Source of the DNA: Nitrosomonas sp.
Lineage (GTDB): Bacteria > Pseudomonadota > Gammaproteobacteria > Burkholderiales > Nitrosomonadaceae
Assembly: GCA_021774195.1 (NCBI GenBank)
Contig: JAJFJJ010000036.1
Span: 1-42,525 of the forward strand
Reading direction: 5' to 3'
Length of the DNA: 42,525 nt
Part shown: positions 9,001-17,354 of the stretch, piece by piece
Numbering within the stretch: the stretch's first letter is position 1
Layout: every line of letters starts with the position of its first letter
Translations under genes and position numbers: made by a program
Notes under the pieces: model-generated
What the model saw: the letters and a program-made list of their open reading frames with translations, nothing else
Told to the model about the DNA's origin: nothing
Databases searched by the model: none

Positions 9001-9224
9001 CTCAGTTAGTTCAAGCCATCGTGATGTTAAGTGCAGGCTTGGAGCTTGATGTTATCGCGGAAGGTATAGAAGAAGAAGAACAGCTCGAATTTCTTAAAAA
9101 ACTCGGGTGTAAATCTGGCCAGGGCTACTATTTCTCACGCCCTTTACCAAAGGATGATTTCGATTCTTATCTTTGTCAGCAAGGTATCATAACTACTCTG
9201 GATCAACTGCCTATCGCTATCTGA
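6006..9224 (+). CDS. NIT-HAMP-PAS-GGDEF-EAL cyclic-di-GMP turnover protein
   Basis: This 1072-residue inner-membrane signalling protein has a first membrane segment at about residues 18-37. A large periplasmic helical NIT domain (nitrate/nitrite sensing type; YELQKERGISTGL and LWLQERSGQERATL motifs) follows. Then come a second membrane segment (about 422-450), HAMP, a PAS domain (about 510-625), GGDEF and EAL. GGDEF is intact near residue 709 in RLGGDEF and has the inhibitory-site RESD five residues before it. The EAL domain has GAEALIRW near 837 and DDFGTGYSSL near 962, so both cyclase and phosphodiesterase activity look possible. It is monocistronic. The ligand may be nitrate, nitrite or another small anion; this is inferred from the domain only. 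It ends about 130 bases before a convergent gene. Confidence 0.93.
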   Translation: MSINFFRWLNNQGIQKKLLIFIIIPLLAILFFAISGISEKYQKYTNSKNIQHFFSIVIKLDDLVYELQKERGISTGLIEINAEKFKNNINSQREQTDKSFRDFSQLKKTVDTSFFSWTIREESFNLDKLLEQLPIIREAIDEKDFSNLIHNYSDLNEHAINFIQHLQLLTTDNELARLSDAYTNLLWLQERSGQERATLIWVFATGNMDADHFRQIISSIESQEALLKNYNIKAPSKYRHLLQKQLSRPVNDETNKFRNAAINKVIRNELLNELQSLIGYGGLIHNFKNYLIQGELTYFKEFQKINKDIEHLIKRYKASPGITQQDLYHLTIIEETLADYIRSIDQINSLLEQGVATQNIDKQVTIDDTLALQAIAYLRKGLTGMDAAVWWKISTERIDLIKETNDQLKTDISKLVANNTKAAAYSLLLYLFITLVTLLVSLVIGIFLMKRLIGELTNISNSMRKMFQEKRFDEPLRVDGKDEIGTMAKTFNQLISEQLKFESELKLSAEVFANAKEAIMIADANKRIQMVNPAFQEVSGFNEKYIQGKDFLCLNERLMDNESSELFWSKLQQNSHLENELWYIKPNGVKYLVRLSTGVVKDRKGVINNYIGIFTDITERKRYEKQIWRQANYDALTNLPNRNMCMDRLSQNLKIAKREQTQTAVLFIDLDRFKLINDTLGHSVGDELLKEVAFRLKNTIRESDIVSRLGGDEFIIILKGIKQISTIERICKGILAAISRPVPLNDSSETFTSGSIGIAVFPHDGKDVETLMKHADTAMYQSKKTGSNNFMFYKQEMNAAVMRHMEIEKELRKGITDQQFRLHYQSVIELSTGRVSGAEALIRWQHPEYGLIGPEKFIQIAEDSDLIVPIGEWVITMAAQQAIEWNRLSTQLLKIAVNISSRQFINNGQTILETLTKMFEDKRLKPGMLEIEITESLLMNGALKTIDSLQQIRDLGIGISLDDFGTGYSSLSYLKNFPISTIKIDRSFIQDATKNKKDAQLVQAIVMLSAGLELDVIAEGIEEEEQLEFLKKLGCKSGQGYYFSRPLPKDDFDSYLCQQGIITTLDQLPIAI

Positions 9225-9355
9225 ATGGCACATATCTTTCATTACGTGATTCGACAAGCTTCATTTCCGACGTCATCCATCAATAAATTTACTAACAGAT
9301 TAAAAGAGAAATTATTATTGTTGTTACTTGAAGAATGGGCTTTAAATTTCAATCA

Positions 9356-9760
9356 TCACCCCAAAGCATCAATCCCTGCCCGAGCAATCTGAGCATCTTC
9401 ATACGACCGCACACCACTGACACCAATTGCCCCGACAAACTGCCCATCGACAGTAATCGGCAAACCGCCTTCAACTGGTAGTGCCCCAGGTAAATTTAAA
9501 TAGTGCAGGCGGCCATCAGTGATGTTTTGTTCTAGCACCTTGGTTGGTCGGCGAAAAGCAATAGCGGCGTGGGCTTTTTCAATTGCGACATTGATGCTGC
9601 CAAATTGCGCACTATCCAGGCGGTGCAATAACAAAAGATGGCCGCCATCGTCCAGAATGGCAATAACAACGGGCCAATTATTCTGCATAGCTTCCGCTTC
9701 TGCGCCAGCAATGATTTTTTTGGCGTCATCCAAAGTGAGAATGTTTTTTTTATTTGTCAT
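9356..9760 (-). CDS. GlcG/HbpS family (DUF336) protein
   Basis: This 134-residue single-domain protein has typical GlcG/HbpS features: LTLDDAKKIIAGAEAEA, VVIAILDDGGHLLLLHRLDSA, EKAHAAIAFRRPT, LPVEGGLPI and GAIGVSG. Members bind heme or flavin-like ligands or have unknown roles; no specific function can be read here. I place the start at the ATG at 9758-9760 (MTNKKN) because it agrees with family length and with the pre-insertion structure. An in-frame TTG at 9826 inside the neighbouring MITE would add 22 residues derived wholly from the MITE. Before insertion the ATG lay 2 bases after the cysE stop. The MITE has removed that coupling, and no good Shine-Dalgarno sequence is seen now, so expression may be low. 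Confidence 0.85.
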   Translation of the reverse strand: MTNKKNILTLDDAKKIIAGAEAEAMQNNWPVVIAILDDGGHLLLLHRLDSAQFGSINVAIEKAHAAIAFRRPTKVLEQNITDGRLHYLNLPGALPVEGGLPITVDGQFVGAIGVSGVRSYEDAQIARAGIDALG

Positions 9761-9763
9761 ATT
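9756..9763. repeat. Target-site duplication of MITE A copy 2, left
   Basis: GTCATATT here is identical to 9902-9909 on the other side of the element. It contains the start codon of the GlcG-like gene (CAT at 9758-9760 on this strand). Confidence 0.85.
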
Positions 9764-9901
9764 GTAACTAGTCAGTATTGTGGTAACTGTTCTGATACCG
9801 CTAAAATTCATCAGTTCAAGGCACAAAAGTGAGTTTACACGTGTAAATAATCATTTTGTAACACAGAAATGGTGAATTCTAGGGGTAAGCTGAATAGTTA
9901 C
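9764..9901 (-). mobile_element. MITE family A, copy 2
   Basis: This 138-bp copy is in reverse orientation to copies 1 and 3. It begins GTAACTAGTCAG and ends CTGAATAGTTAC, with the central TTTACACGTGTAAA at 9834-9847. Perfect 8-bp duplications GTCATATT flank it. Removing the element and one duplication rejoins cysE and the GlcG-like gene with a 2-base spacer. It is non-coding, although one frame is open through its GlcG-proximal end. Confidence 0.92.
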
Positions 9902-9909
9902 GTCATATT
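9902..9909. repeat. Target-site duplication of MITE A copy 2, right
   Basis: GTCATATT is a perfect match to 9756-9763. Its last base is the final base of the cysE stop codon as read on the minus strand. Confidence 0.85.
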
Positions 9910-10829
9910 TATGTCTGTGGTTGAGAAATATTACTACCTGGCGGCACGCTATGGGTTAGCCACACATTGCCACCAATGGTGGAACCACTGCCGATGGTGA
10001 TACGCCCAAGAATTGTCGCACCCGCATAAACAACCACATCATCCTCAACAATCGGGTGGCGTAGATTTCCTTTGACTAAAGTGCCGTTTTCATCGACCGG
10101 GAAGCGTTTTGCGCCAAGGGTAACAGCTTGATAGAGCCGAACATTTTTGCCGATAATAGCCGTCTCACCGATCACTACGCCTGTACCATGATCAATAAAA
10201 AAACTGGAACCAATTTGTGCGCCAGGATGTATTTCTACACCGGTGGCAGAATGAGCGATTTCCGAGATCATGCGTGCGATGAGCGGCATACCTAAGCCAT
10301 GTAGTTCATGCGCCATCCGGTAGTGTGTGATAGCCATGATACCGGGGTAACCGACCAGCACTTCATCCACATTCCGTGCTGCCGGGTCGCCTTCGTAAGC
10401 GGCAATAATATCGCTTTCCAGCATTGTCCGTATATAGGGCAGTCGTTTAGCAAATGCCTGCGTAATTTCGATGGATTTTTGGCGGTCTTCATCACTTAAA
10501 ATCTCGGCGCCAGAATTATAGTGCAACTCATGCTGTATTTGCACCATTAGCTCTCGCAGTGTCATATTCAGCGTATGACCGACAAAGTGATCAACACCTT
10601 CATCGGCCAATTCAGCCGGGCCCAGCCGATTTGGAAACAGTGCGGCACTCAATCCTTCCGCCACACCCGCAAGAATTTTCCGTAACGGTAATTTTGGTGG
10701 TCGATCATGGCGCTGGCGGCTTTCCAATGAAGCCAACCGCAAAATACGCAATTCATCGACAATATGATCGACCTCCAGGGATGTACTCCTTAACAGGAGA
10801 TCACGCGTTCTCTTAATGTTGTTAGTCAC
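9909..10829 (-). CDS. cysE: Serine O-acetyltransferase, EpsC type
   Basis: This 306-residue enzyme acetylates L-serine with acetyl-CoA to give O-acetylserine, the substrate of the adjacent cysK product, in cysteine synthesis. A helical N-terminal domain of about 190 residues (DIIAAYEGDPAARNVDEV, YPGIMAITHYRMAHELH) precedes a left-handed beta-helix of hexapeptide repeats (GVEIHPGAQIGSSFFIDHG, GVVIGETAIIGKN, GATILGRITIGSGSTIGGN). The long N-terminal domain is typical of the EpsC subtype. The start codon is GTG at 10827-10829 and overlaps the cysK stop TAG by one base, so the two are translationally coupled. The stop lies at the edge of a MITE. Confidence is high. Confidence 0.96.
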   Translation of the reverse strand: MTNNIKRTRDLLLRSTSLEVDHIVDELRILRLASLESRQRHDRPPKLPLRKILAGVAEGLSAALFPNRLGPAELADEGVDHFVGHTLNMTLRELMVQIQHELHYNSGAEILSDEDRQKSIEITQAFAKRLPYIRTMLESDIIAAYEGDPAARNVDEVLVGYPGIMAITHYRMAHELHGLGMPLIARMISEIAHSATGVEIHPGAQIGSSFFIDHGTGVVIGETAIIGKNVRLYQAVTLGAKRFPVDENGTLVKGNLRHPIVEDDVVVYAGATILGRITIGSGSTIGGNVWLTHSVPPGSNISQPQT

Positions 10830-11806
10830 TATGATGTCAAACCTTGCTCGTCAAACATACCTTCAAACAGAATACTACTCAGATAGCGCTCACCAGAATC
10901 TGGCAAAATCACCACGATCGTTTTGTCTGCATTTTCCGGGCGTTTTGCATAACGCATTGCTGCAGCAACTGCTGCACCACAGGATATACCGGACAGAATG
11001 CCTTCTTCCCGTGCCAAACGACGCGCATAAAGTACGGCATCTTCGTTACTGACTTGTTCAATTTCATCCACCATGGAAAGATCCAGGTTGTCGGGCACAA
11101 ACCCGGCACCAATCCCTTGAATCTTATGCGGCCCAGGCACCAATGACTCACCAGCACGATGCTGTGACAGAATTGGGCTGGCGGTTGGCTCAACAGCAAC
11201 TGATGTAATGGCTTTGCCTTTGGTGTTTTTGATATAGCGCGAAACACCAGTAATGGTACCGCCTGTTCCTACACCGGAAATTAGAATATCAATCCCACCA
11301 TCAGTGTCATCCCAAATTTCCGGGCCAGTGGTTTGCTCATGGATAGCTGGGTTAGCTGGATTCTCAAATTGCTGGAGCAGAACATATCGATCGGGGTCCG
11401 AAGCAACGATTTCCTTTGCCTTGGCCAATGCACCACCCATTCCTTTCGGTCCTTCGGTTAACTCCAATTTCGCACCCAATGCAACCAATAATTTACGCCG
11501 CTCAATACTCATGGTTTCCGGCATGGTCAACGTAAGCGGGATACCACGTGCTGCAGCGACGAAAGCCAACGCAATGCCGGTATTGCCACTAGTTGGTTCG
11601 ACAATTTCCTTGCCTGGCCCAAGCAAACCGCTGCGCTCAGCATCGTCAATCATCGCAACACCAATGCGACACTTTACTGAGTAGGCGGGATTACGCCCTT
11701 CTATTTTCCCCAACACCAAAGCTGAAGCGCCATCTGTAATCCGATTGAGGCGAATTAGCGGCGTATGCCCGATTGATTCCGAATTATCTTTAAGCCAGTT
11801 TGCCAT
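10829..11806 (-). CDS. cysK: Cysteine synthase A (O-acetylserine sulfhydrylase)
   Basis: This 325-residue PLP enzyme converts O-acetylserine and sulfide to cysteine. The PLP lysine is in [11 protein letters not shown], followed by the substrate loop [12 protein letters not shown] and the phosphate-binding [10 protein letters not shown]. The C-terminal [13 protein letters not shown] also matches CysK rather than CysM. I chose the ATG at 11804-11806 (MANWLKD) because AAAGGA stands 7 bases before it, whereas the in-frame ATG five codons upstream has no ribosome site. It is the first gene of cysK-cysE(-GlcG-like), with the promoter presumably in the 86-base gap shared with the divergent mtfA. Confidence 0.97.
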   Translation of the reverse strand: MANWLKDNSESIGHTPLIRLNRITDGASALVLGKIEGRNPAYSVKCRIGVAMIDDAERSGLLGPGKEIVEPTSGNTGIALAFVAAARGIPLTLTMPETMSIERRKLLVALGAKLELTEGPKGMGGALAKAKEIVASDPDRYVLLQQFENPANPAIHEQTTGPEIWDDTDGGIDILISGVGTGGTITGVSRYIKNTKGKAITSVAVEPTASPILSQHRAGESLVPGPHKIQGIGAGFVPDNLDLSMVDEIEQVSNEDAVLYARRLAREEGILSGISCGAAVAAAMRYAKRPENADKTIVVILPDSGERYLSSILFEGMFDEQGLTS

Positions 11807-11892
11807 CCATTTTCCTTTCATTTTTGGAATATTAAATTGTCAGGCTATTATAGTAAGGTAAACAAGTATTTCATAGTGATAAAGGACTCCTA

Positions 11893-12699
11893 ATGTTAGG
11901 GCGCATCAAAAATTGGCAACGCAATCGCATTCTTCGACACGAGGGTGTGCCGGAACAACTTTGGCGAAAATTGATACATCTACGTTGCTTGAAAGGTTTT
12001 AATGTTGATGAACTGAGTCAGTTGCGTGATTGTGTGACCTTGTTTTTACATGCCAAACAAATCAATGGCGCACATGAGCTGGAAATCACTGATGAAATGA
12101 GGGTTGTTATCGCCATACAAGCGTGTATTTTGATTCTAAAACTTGATCTAGATTATTATGAGAACTGGATTGAGATTATTGTGTACCCAGATGACTTTAT
12201 TCGTGATTTCAATTTTGCAGACAGTTCCGGCATCGTGCATCATGTACATACCATCGCTTCAGGGGAGTCATGGCTGGCTGGTCCAGTGATTCTTTCTTGG
12301 CGGGATATTACACATGCAGCGGATCACCCGGGTCATAATGTTGTCATCCATGAATTTGCGCACAAAATTGACATGCTGAATGACGGTGCGAACGGCTGTC
12401 CCGAATTACACCCCAACATGAATACTCACACCTGGTATGAAATCTTTAGCCAGGCTTACCATAAATTCTGTCAGCAGGTAGAATACGGACAGGGATTAAT
12501 TATCGATCCTTATGCCGCAGAAAGCCCGGCAGAATTTTTTGCCGTGTTAAGTGAAGTCTTTTTTGAGTTGCCATTGATCATCAAGCATCACTTTCCTTTA
12601 ATTTATGAACAGTTGGCACTATTTTATCGGCAAGACCCAGCACAGCGTTGGGAAAAAACCAAGCCGAATAATAAATTGTCCAGACCGGAACAGAAATAA
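11893..12699 (+). CDS. mtfA: MtfA-type zinc peptidase (M90)
   Basis: This 268-residue cytosolic metallopeptidase is related to E. coli MtfA, which binds the repressor Mlc. The zinc motif HEFAHKID (His153-Glu-x-x-His157) is present, followed by the MLNDGANG segment typical of the family, the conserved YAAESPAEFFAVLSEVFFE helix holding the third ligand region, and a C-terminal FPLIYEQLALFYRQDP. The N-terminal WQRNRILRHEGVPEQLW also fits. It is transcribed divergently from cysK and converges with the DUF748 gene, leaving only 11 bases between stops. No Mlc homologue is in view, so the regulatory role is not transferable. The charged Lys-rich C-terminus is ordinary. Confidence 0.9.
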   Translation: MLGRIKNWQRNRILRHEGVPEQLWRKLIHLRCLKGFNVDELSQLRDCVTLFLHAKQINGAHELEITDEMRVVIAIQACILILKLDLDYYENWIEIIVYPDDFIRDFNFADSSGIVHHVHTIASGESWLAGPVILSWRDITHAADHPGHNVVIHEFAHKIDMLNDGANGCPELHPNMNTHTWYEIFSQAYHKFCQQVEYGQGLIIDPYAAESPAEFFAVLSEVFFELPLIIKHHFPLIYEQLALFYRQDPAQRWEKTKPNNKLSRPEQK

Positions 12700-12710
12700 A
12701 AAGATACGAT

Positions 12711-15700
12711 CTATTTCAAAACGAACTCAACGCGATTACCCAGTTCGTTACTGTCTTGCATACCTAAAACAAAAACACGGTCGGCAGAGATTTCACCTTG
12801 ATTAATTAACCAACTTTGCGCGGCGATGGCACGTCGTTCGGCAAGACTGATCATTTCACTATCTGTCACTTCTGTATTGGCGACAATCAACTGTTCCATC
12901 TCCTCATCGGGCAGACCTTTGGTTAGGCCGAGGAAGTTAGTTGGTTTTTCAAAATCTTCATCACCATAGACTTTTTTCAGATATTTGCTGTATTCCTCAG
13001 GTGTCAACTCTACAGTCTCTAGAGAAGCGGTAGATTTTCCTTTTTTGGTGTCAGCAGCCAATTTCAAAGCCTTAACTTTACGTTGTAGAATAGCTAACTT
13101 CAAACCTTCATGATCCCTCTCAGGGTCCATGTGACCAGCAATCTCAAGTTTTAGCGTCGGTCTATCATTGAGCGCATCAGCCAATACTTGCAAACGTTCT
13201 TCTGCTTTTTTGTCGATGGTTGCAAAACCAGGCGCAAAAGTAATTTCAGATAATTCTGCTCCGCCACCCATCACCGACCCAAGCAATGAAAATGGTGCAG
13301 TAATCGCTCTGGTAATTAGATTAAGGAAGGCATCAAAAATAATGCCGCCCAAGCTGAATTGAGGATCGTTGATCGAACCTTCAATCGGCAGATGGATATC
13401 GATTTCACCACGACGGTTTTTAAGGATCGCAATGGCTAACCCAAGCGGCGCGGAAATAGCGTCTTCACTTTCAATTGCTTCGCCAAGTGTAAATTGATCC
13501 AAAAAAATATTATTTTTAGCGCTTAATGCACCATTCTCAACGTGATATTGGATATCCACCGACAACTTGCCTTTTTCTATTGCATAACCAACATATTTAC
13601 CGGAATAGGGGCTAAATTGTGGCAAATCAATATCAGTAACCTTAGCAGCAATATCAAGTAACAACTCGGAGCTGAAGGGATCCATGTCTCCACTAATTTC
13701 CAATGGTGCGGTCTTATCCAAAGCCCCTTTAATTTCAATCTTGCCAACTTTGTTGGCATGTAGAGGACCGATATTTCCAGTCAATCCCGTTAGATTAGCT
13801 CGATAATTGGGCTGGATAAATCGATCATTAAAATCGACATTGCCTTGTTGCAAAACAATTTTCTCGATATGGACCGGTGTTGGTTTCGATTCGCCAGCAG
13901 ATGATGCATCATTGGCTGCAATTTCTGGTGCCGCAGCAGAAGATTCTTCTGTCTCATCTTGCTTCACAATATCAGAGAGATTCAGTTCTCCCTCGGGCGA
14001 AAGAATGACATGGGCAAAGAAGTTGCCAAGTTTAATGGTGTTGATATCTACCCGTAATGGTTCGTTAACGAACTTAATGCCGCTGATATCCAGTTTCTTC
14101 CAGCGCAATAAATCCGAACCATTTTTTGGGTCAAATAAATTGAAATTAGCCAACTGGCTTTGACCATCGACAAGAATCTTTAATGGCTCGCCAGCCGCCT
14201 TGATATTGCCTTGGAAGGAAATATCACCACTGGTTAATAATGCATTTAACGTATCGTCGGCCCATCCTTGTAGCGAAACTAGATCAACAGCATTCAAATC
14301 AAGATCGATGTTTGTATCTAACGGTGCCCATGCCAAAGAGCCTTTGGTTTTGATGCTGCCGCGTTGATTGACTTGCGCATCAAGCACAATATCTAGGGGT
14401 GTTTCACCGCTTAAATCAATATTTTCAACGGATAGATTAATTGGGTCGATAACCATTGGCGGCGCTTTTTTTAAAGAAACATCGCTATAGTGCAAAGCTG
14501 CCGTATTTAGATTAAAGCGTTGAATTTGAATCGCCCAATCGGATTCTTCCTCAGGAATAACCTCGCTGTCTTGAATGTTAGCCGTTGCAGAAGAATCAGC
14601 TTCAATGGTTGTTTCATTGGCTTCTGCAACTTGAACGCGCTCCTCATAAAGCGGTTTTCTACTCGGCAAAGGAATCGGTGCTTGATAGGGCAATGCCGTG
14701 AAAAGCCGCATAAGATCGATCGTGCCATCTGTTTCACGTTGGATATTGGCATTAAAACCATCCAACGCAATTTCTCCTAATAAGACTTGTTGCGCGGCCA
14801 AATCCACATTGACGTGATCAATATTCAGCTGTGTTAAAGATAGCACCGCGTCTTCTTCATTAATGCGTGCTAATGAAATATTCTCAAGAACCAACGCAAG
14901 ACTGGAAGGCGTTTGAGTGGTTAGGTCAATTTGAGTCAAATCAACACTGAAATTTCCAAGTGCTGCACGATAAGGTGTCTCAACGGTATTGTTCTCAATT
15001 TCAACCTGTCTTATTGCCGTACTGCCCGTTAAATTAATGGCGGGTGATTCCTCTCCAACCTGTGAAAACGTCAACTGTAAATCACTGTCAAAATAACCGG
15101 AAAGTAGTCTGACCCCAATTGGGATCGGTGCATATTCATGCAGATTCGTCAGATCAATATCAGTTAACTTGAGTGCGAGTGTCGCTTCACGATTATTAGT
15201 AAAGGGGCGCATTTGTGCATCCAGAACAAAAGGTGCGCCGTTTATTTTTGCATTAAAATGGGGCTCAACCCAATTCGCTTTTACTTTGTCGAAATTTGCA
15301 ATGAACGGAATCCCCAGATTGATTTCTGATATCTCTTGGTGGCTTTGCTTGAAATGATCCACAAACTCAAAGCGTCCGTTCTTAATAAGAATATTACTGA
15401 CTGAGAATAAAGCCTTTTTGTCGTCTTCAGGCGCTTCATCTGGTTGAGAAAATTTTTCGATTAAATCGGTGAAATTAAATTGATTCTCATCTTCACGTGC
15501 TATATGCACGGTTGGAGAATCCAAAGTAATCGCACTAACAACCGGGGCTAGTCGAGTGACAGATTCGATACTAAGATCTAGATATAATTGATCAAAGCTG
15601 ATAAACGTCTCATCGGTATTGGTGCCATTTGCTTTCTCACCAACATGAAAACCACGTACCGTAACTTCCAGCGTATAAGGCTGCACCTCAATCGCTTGAA

Positions 15701-15875
15701 CCGTTACTGGACGATCCAATGTTTCGGATAAAAGCGTTTCAAGCTGGTTTTTTGCATAACCAGGTAACCAAAAATAACCGAGCAAACCAAATAGGGTGAA
15801 AAGTGCTGCTACAACACCGAAACTGATACCCAGGCGTTTGCGTGTAAAGAAACGAGGTTTTATGGTTGAAGTCAT
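12711..15875 (-). CDS. Large DUF748 (AsmA-like) envelope protein with OmpA-like end
   Basis: This 1054-residue protein has a cytoplasmic basic start and one N-terminal membrane anchor (about residues 15-37), followed by a very long periplasmic part of repeated beta-rich AsmA/DUF748 segments (for example PYTLEVTVRGFHV, LSIESVTRLAPVVSAI, NVDFNDRFIQPNYRANLTG). The region from about residue 885 (FAPGFATIDKKAEERLQVLADAL) to the end resembles the OmpA/peptidoglycan-associated fold (LEIAGHMDPERD, LAERRAIAAQSWL). AsmA-like proteins are thought to bridge or service the cell envelope, including phospholipid traffic. An acidic, Ala/Ser-rich linker lies around residues 640-660. It has its own unit, downstream of the FKBP gene by 130 bases. 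The domain family is secure and the exact role unknown. Confidence 0.88.
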   Translation of the reverse strand: MTSTIKPRFFTRKRLGISFGVVAALFTLFGLLGYFWLPGYAKNQLETLLSETLDRPVTVQAIEVQPYTLEVTVRGFHVGEKANGTNTDETFISFDQLYLDLSIESVTRLAPVVSAITLDSPTVHIAREDENQFNFTDLIEKFSQPDEAPEDDKKALFSVSNILIKNGRFEFVDHFKQSHQEISEINLGIPFIANFDKVKANWVEPHFNAKINGAPFVLDAQMRPFTNNREATLALKLTDIDLTNLHEYAPIPIGVRLLSGYFDSDLQLTFSQVGEESPAINLTGSTAIRQVEIENNTVETPYRAALGNFSVDLTQIDLTTQTPSSLALVLENISLARINEEDAVLSLTQLNIDHVNVDLAAQQVLLGEIALDGFNANIQRETDGTIDLMRLFTALPYQAPIPLPSRKPLYEERVQVAEANETTIEADSSATANIQDSEVIPEEESDWAIQIQRFNLNTAALHYSDVSLKKAPPMVIDPINLSVENIDLSGETPLDIVLDAQVNQRGSIKTKGSLAWAPLDTNIDLDLNAVDLVSLQGWADDTLNALLTSGDISFQGNIKAAGEPLKILVDGQSQLANFNLFDPKNGSDLLRWKKLDISGIKFVNEPLRVDINTIKLGNFFAHVILSPEGELNLSDIVKQDETEESSAAAPEIAANDASSAGESKPTPVHIEKIVLQQGNVDFNDRFIQPNYRANLTGLTGNIGPLHANKVGKIEIKGALDKTAPLEISGDMDPFSSELLLDIAAKVTDIDLPQFSPYSGKYVGYAIEKGKLSVDIQYHVENGALSAKNNIFLDQFTLGEAIESEDAISAPLGLAIAILKNRRGEIDIHLPIEGSINDPQFSLGGIIFDAFLNLITRAITAPFSLLGSVMGGGAELSEITFAPGFATIDKKAEERLQVLADALNDRPTLKLEIAGHMDPERDHEGLKLAILQRKVKALKLAADTKKGKSTASLETVELTPEEYSKYLKKVYGDEDFEKPTNFLGLTKGLPDEEMEQLIVANTEVTDSEMISLAERRAIAAQSWLINQGEISADRVFVLGMQDSNELGNRVEFVLK

Positions 15876-15944
15876 GGCACGGTATCCTTCTGCTTTGTTT
15901 ATACGCGTTCAGATTAGATGAAAGGTTACAACATACAAAAAACG

Positions 15945-16000
15945 ATTGGCTAAACCACTTGAACTACCCGGGTTTTGTGAGTGGTTCAAGCAGTTAGTAT
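15945..16000 (-). terminator. Possible terminator of the FKBP gene
   Basis: Downstream of the FKBP stop, on its strand, CTTGAACCACT is followed after about 14 bases by AGTTCAAGTGGTT. Either TTGAAC/GTTCAA or AACCACT/AGTGGTT can pair, and a GTTTTTTG run follows. The two alternative stems make the prediction uncertain. Confidence 0.35.
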
Positions 16001-16004
16001 AATC

Positions 16005-16469
16005 TTAATAATGTGAATCGTCTTGCAAGCCAACTAATTCAACATCAAAAATCAAGGTGGCATTTGGCGGAATAATATTACCCGCACCACGTGAACCATA
16101 GGCCATGGATGGCGGGATAATTAAAGTACGCTGCCCACCAACTTTCATCCCTAGAACACCTTGATCCCAACCTTTGATCACACGGCCTGAACCCAATAAA
16201 AACGAAAAGTGCTCGTCCCTGTCGAGTGAGCTATCAAATTTATTGCCTTTGTTGTCTTCTGCGCTCTCGTCGTATAACCAGCCTGTATAATGAACATTAG
16301 CCGTTTTGCCGACTTCGGCTTCTGCACCTTCGCCGACTTCTCTATCAATTTTTTGGAATTCTGGTCCTGCCGGTGCAGCATGTTCTTTGTAGGCCATTGC
16401 GGATAGTGGTAGCAGTGCCAGTGCAATTAAAATAATGCATAAATGAATCGGGGTGTTTATTTTAGACAT
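16005..16469 (-). CDS. Periplasmic FKBP-type peptidyl-prolyl isomerase
   Basis: This 154-residue protein begins with a Sec signal peptide (hydrophobic core [11 protein letters not shown], cleavage near AMA-YKE) and continues with one FKBP domain. Visible landmarks are [59 protein letters not shown] and [16 protein letters not shown]. These include the aromatic and hydrophobic residues of the rapamycin/proline pocket. It should catalyse proline isomerisation in the periplasm. The start ATG at 16467-16469 has AGGAAAC upstream. A TATAAT box on its strand (16526-16531) lies about 57 bases before the start. It is a single-gene unit. Confidence is high for the family; clients are unknown. Confidence 0.93.
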   Translation of the reverse strand: MSKINTPIHLCIILIALALLPLSAMAYKEHAAPAGPEFQKIDREVGEGAEAEVGKTANVHYTGWLYDESAEDNKGNKFDSSLDRDEHFSFLLGSGRVIKGWDQGVLGMKVGGQRTLIIPPSMAYGSRGAGNIIPPNATLIFDVELVGLQDDSHY

Positions 16470-16525
16470 AGTTTCCTCAACAAAAAAATTTAACTTTGGT
16501 TAATTGTAACAATCAACTCTCAGGT

Positions 16526-16531
16526 ATTATA
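16526..16531 (-). promoter_or_regulatory. Candidate -10 box for the FKBP gene
   Basis: A perfect TATAAT on the minus strand lies 57 bases before the FKBP start. No good TTGACA-like box is found at 16-18 bases upstream, so this is only a candidate. Confidence 0.3.
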
Positions 16532-16592
16532 ACCGCTCTTGACTCAACATCATTAATCCGTGTGTTTACATTGATTATTTTTTATAATTCTG

Positions 16593-16734
16593 GTAACTAT
16601 TCAGCTTACCCCTAGAATTCACCATTTCTACGTTACAAAATGATCATTTACACGTGTAAACTCACATTTTGTGTCTTGAACTGATGATTCCTAGGGGCAA
16701 TCAGAACAGTTGCCGCAATACACTGAATATTTAT
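16593..16734 (+). mobile_element. MITE family A, copy 3
   Basis: This 142-bp copy is in the same orientation as copy 1. It begins GTAACTATTCAG; the right end has drifted to CTGAATATTTAT. The central TTTACACGTGTAAA is at 16647-16660. The flanks TAATTCTG (left) and TAATTTCTG (right) look like an 8-bp duplication with one extra T. It lies between the divergent FKBP and YbaN genes and ends 44 bases before the YbaN start, so it is in or next to that promoter. Confidence 0.88.
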
Positions 16735-16778
16735 TAATTTCTGTTCTCAGATCATTTTTTATCTTTGATTGCTAACAA

Positions 16779-17249
16779 ATGTCATTATCCGAAAAAGAAG
16801 TTGCTTGTCAAAGTGAGCAACAGGTACAGGTGCCAGATACCCATGCAGTAGACTTGCTATGTCTGCATGATTCGCCGTTGGTTCGAGGTTTGTATATTTG
16901 CGGCGGGTTTTTTGCGTTGGCACTAGGTGCTTTAGGTGCTATTCTGCCAATTCTGCCGACAACGCCTTTTGTGTTGCTGGCTGCATGGTGTTTTGCACGT
17001 GGCTCAGAGCGTTTTCATAAAAAATTACTAGACCATCGCATTGCTGGGCCGATTATTTGCGAATGGTGTTTGTATCGCAGCATTCCACGCCGAGTGAAGA
17101 AATTTGCATTTATGTTAATGGCATTATCATTTAGCATTTCAATTTATATTGTGCCGGAAATATGGCAAAAAATAATGTTGGTTACTATTGCCAGCATCCT
17201 TGCTATTTATATCTGGCGTATTCCAGTTCGAGAACCAGTCAGTAATTGA
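16779..17249 (+). CDS. YbaN family (DUF454) inner-membrane protein
   Basis: This 156-residue protein has an unusual hydrophilic N-terminal 45 residues, then the DUF454 pattern: a first membrane helix (YICGGFFALALGALGAILPILPTTPFVLLAAWCFA), the conserved SERFHKKLLDH..GPIICEW loop and two further helices near the C-terminus. The function of the family is unknown. Its reading frame starts with ATG at 16779, with no strong ribosome site, so a later start is possible, for example just before the first helix. It precedes the Mrp operon by 105 bases on the same strand and may or may not be co-transcribed. Its promoter region holds a MITE. Confidence 0.82.
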   Translation: MSLSEKEVACQSEQQVQVPDTHAVDLLCLHDSPLVRGLYICGGFFALALGALGAILPILPTTPFVLLAAWCFARGSERFHKKLLDHRIAGPIICEWCLYRSIPRRVKKFAFMLMALSFSISIYIVPEIWQKIMLVTIASILAIYIWRIPVREPVSN

Positions 17250-17354
17250 TTTGATCTACTTATCTTTTGTTCAGACTAAATCAATAATTCCTAAAATGGC
17301 AACATAGCCTTACAATATAGCCTTTTTGCCTCATTACTCTTCTATTTTCGTTTT

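Noticed and set aside
9764..9826. A 22-residue N-terminal extension of the GlcG-like protein from a TTG start in the MITE.
   Set aside because: It is entirely MITE-derived, has no ribosome site, and the family length and reconstructed ancestral junction favour the ATG at 9760. It is kept only as an alternative.
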